NCBI GenBank assembly: GCA_002313795.1
Contig: DCCL01000088.1
Location: 8,921 to 15,569, forward strand
Reading direction: 5' to 3'
DNA: 6,649 nucleotides
Source of the DNA: Faecalibacterium prausnitzii
GTDB taxonomy: Bacteria > Bacillota > Clostridia > Oscillospirales > Ruminococcaceae
Of this stretch, positions 6,563 through 6,649 are shown piece by piece. A program made the translations under genes and the position numbers. The notes below the pieces were generated by a model. It was not told the DNA's origin, ran no database searches, and was given only the letters and a program-made list of their open reading frames with translations. Position 1 is the first letter of the stretch; each line of letters starts with the position of its first letter.

Positions 6563-6594
6563 ATTATAAGTATATTACATCACATCATTGACAA
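6563..6594 (-). promoter_or_regulatory. Possible promoter of the operon
   Basis: In the AT-rich leader, reading leftward, TTGTCA (6594-6589) resembles a -35 box. A perfect TATAAT (6568-6563) follows after 20 bases, and TATACT (6574-6569) follows after 14. Neither spacing is the preferred 16-18 bases, so the boxes are suggestive only. The position, about 75 bases before the GTG start and directly upstream of the first gene of the block, is what makes it plausible. Confidence 0.3.
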
Positions 6595-6649
6595 ACCTAC
6601 ACGTGCACTTGAAACCCTATATCTACGCTGTAGGATTACAATAGATGTG
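6581..6649. repeat. Imperfect inverted repeat upstream of the operon
   Basis: Bases 6581-6601 and the reverse complement of 6629-6649 agree at 15 of 21 positions without gaps. The two outer blocks (CACATC and CCTACA) are identical and equally spaced in both arms. The arms are separated by 27 bases. The left arm overlaps the possible -35 box, so it could be an operator or an RNA hairpin in the leader. The right arm ends at the window edge and may continue. There is no T-run after it, so a simple terminator is unlikely. Confidence 0.4.

Noticed and set aside
6588..6593. TTGACA on the plus strand as a divergent promoter
   Set aside because: The box is a perfect -35 match, but no acceptable -10 sequence lies 16-18 bases downstream; the next TATA-like bases are about 24 away.
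6581..6649. Invertible promoter switch or rho-independent terminator
   Set aside because: The 27-base centre is much shorter than known invertible segments, no recombinase is in the window, the arms are imperfect, and no T-run follows either arm.

Overview
The window holds one block of five genes, all read leftward on the minus strand. It looks like the front of a surface-polysaccharide operon from a GC-rich Gram-positive gut Clostridium of the Oscillospiraceae/Ruminococcaceae type (Faecalibacterium, Gemmiger and Subdoligranulum are the best guesses). The Gram-positive assignment rests on the AGGAGG-type ribosome sites, the prealbumin-like (SpaA/Cna-B) surface domains, the VanZ protein and the absence of any outer-membrane component. 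The genus is inferred from composition and gene style only.

Layout in transcription order, right to left. (1) 6491-6649 is an AT-rich leader with a weak promoter candidate and an imperfect inverted repeat running to the window edge. (2) 6490-4928 encodes a four-helix MotA/TolQ/ExbB-like membrane protein fused to a cytoplasmic EAL domain with damaged catalytic motifs. (3) 4931-3279 overlaps it by ATGA and encodes a protein with a MotB-like N-terminal helix carrying the expected Asp, a Gly/Asp-rich linker, about four prealbumin-like domains and a second membrane helix at the C-terminus. (4) 3250-1208 encodes a fused Wzz-type chain-length regulator and BY-type tyrosine kinase with a long Lys/Pro/Ala-rich tail in place of the usual tyrosine cluster. 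(5) 1185-484 encodes a VanZ-family membrane protein. (6) 461 to the left edge is the N-terminal part of a polytopic membrane protein, probably a Wzy/O-antigen-ligase-like polymerase. Gaps between genes are -4, 28, 22 and 22 bases and no terminator is visible, so the genes are probably co-transcribed.

How the parts may work together: genes 4 and 6 are the usual control and polymerisation parts of Wzx/Wzy-type polysaccharide assembly. Genes 2 and 3 together resemble an ion-driven stator pair (MotA/MotB, ExbB/ExbD, ZorA/ZorB). Here the MotA-like half carries a probable cyclic-di-GMP receptor domain inside the cell and the MotB-like half carries stalk-like Ig-type domains outside it. The central hypothesis is a nucleotide-controlled, proton- or sodium-driven force device dedicated to making, moving or anchoring the surface polysaccharide. 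The domains and their order are read from the sequence; the mechanism is inference.
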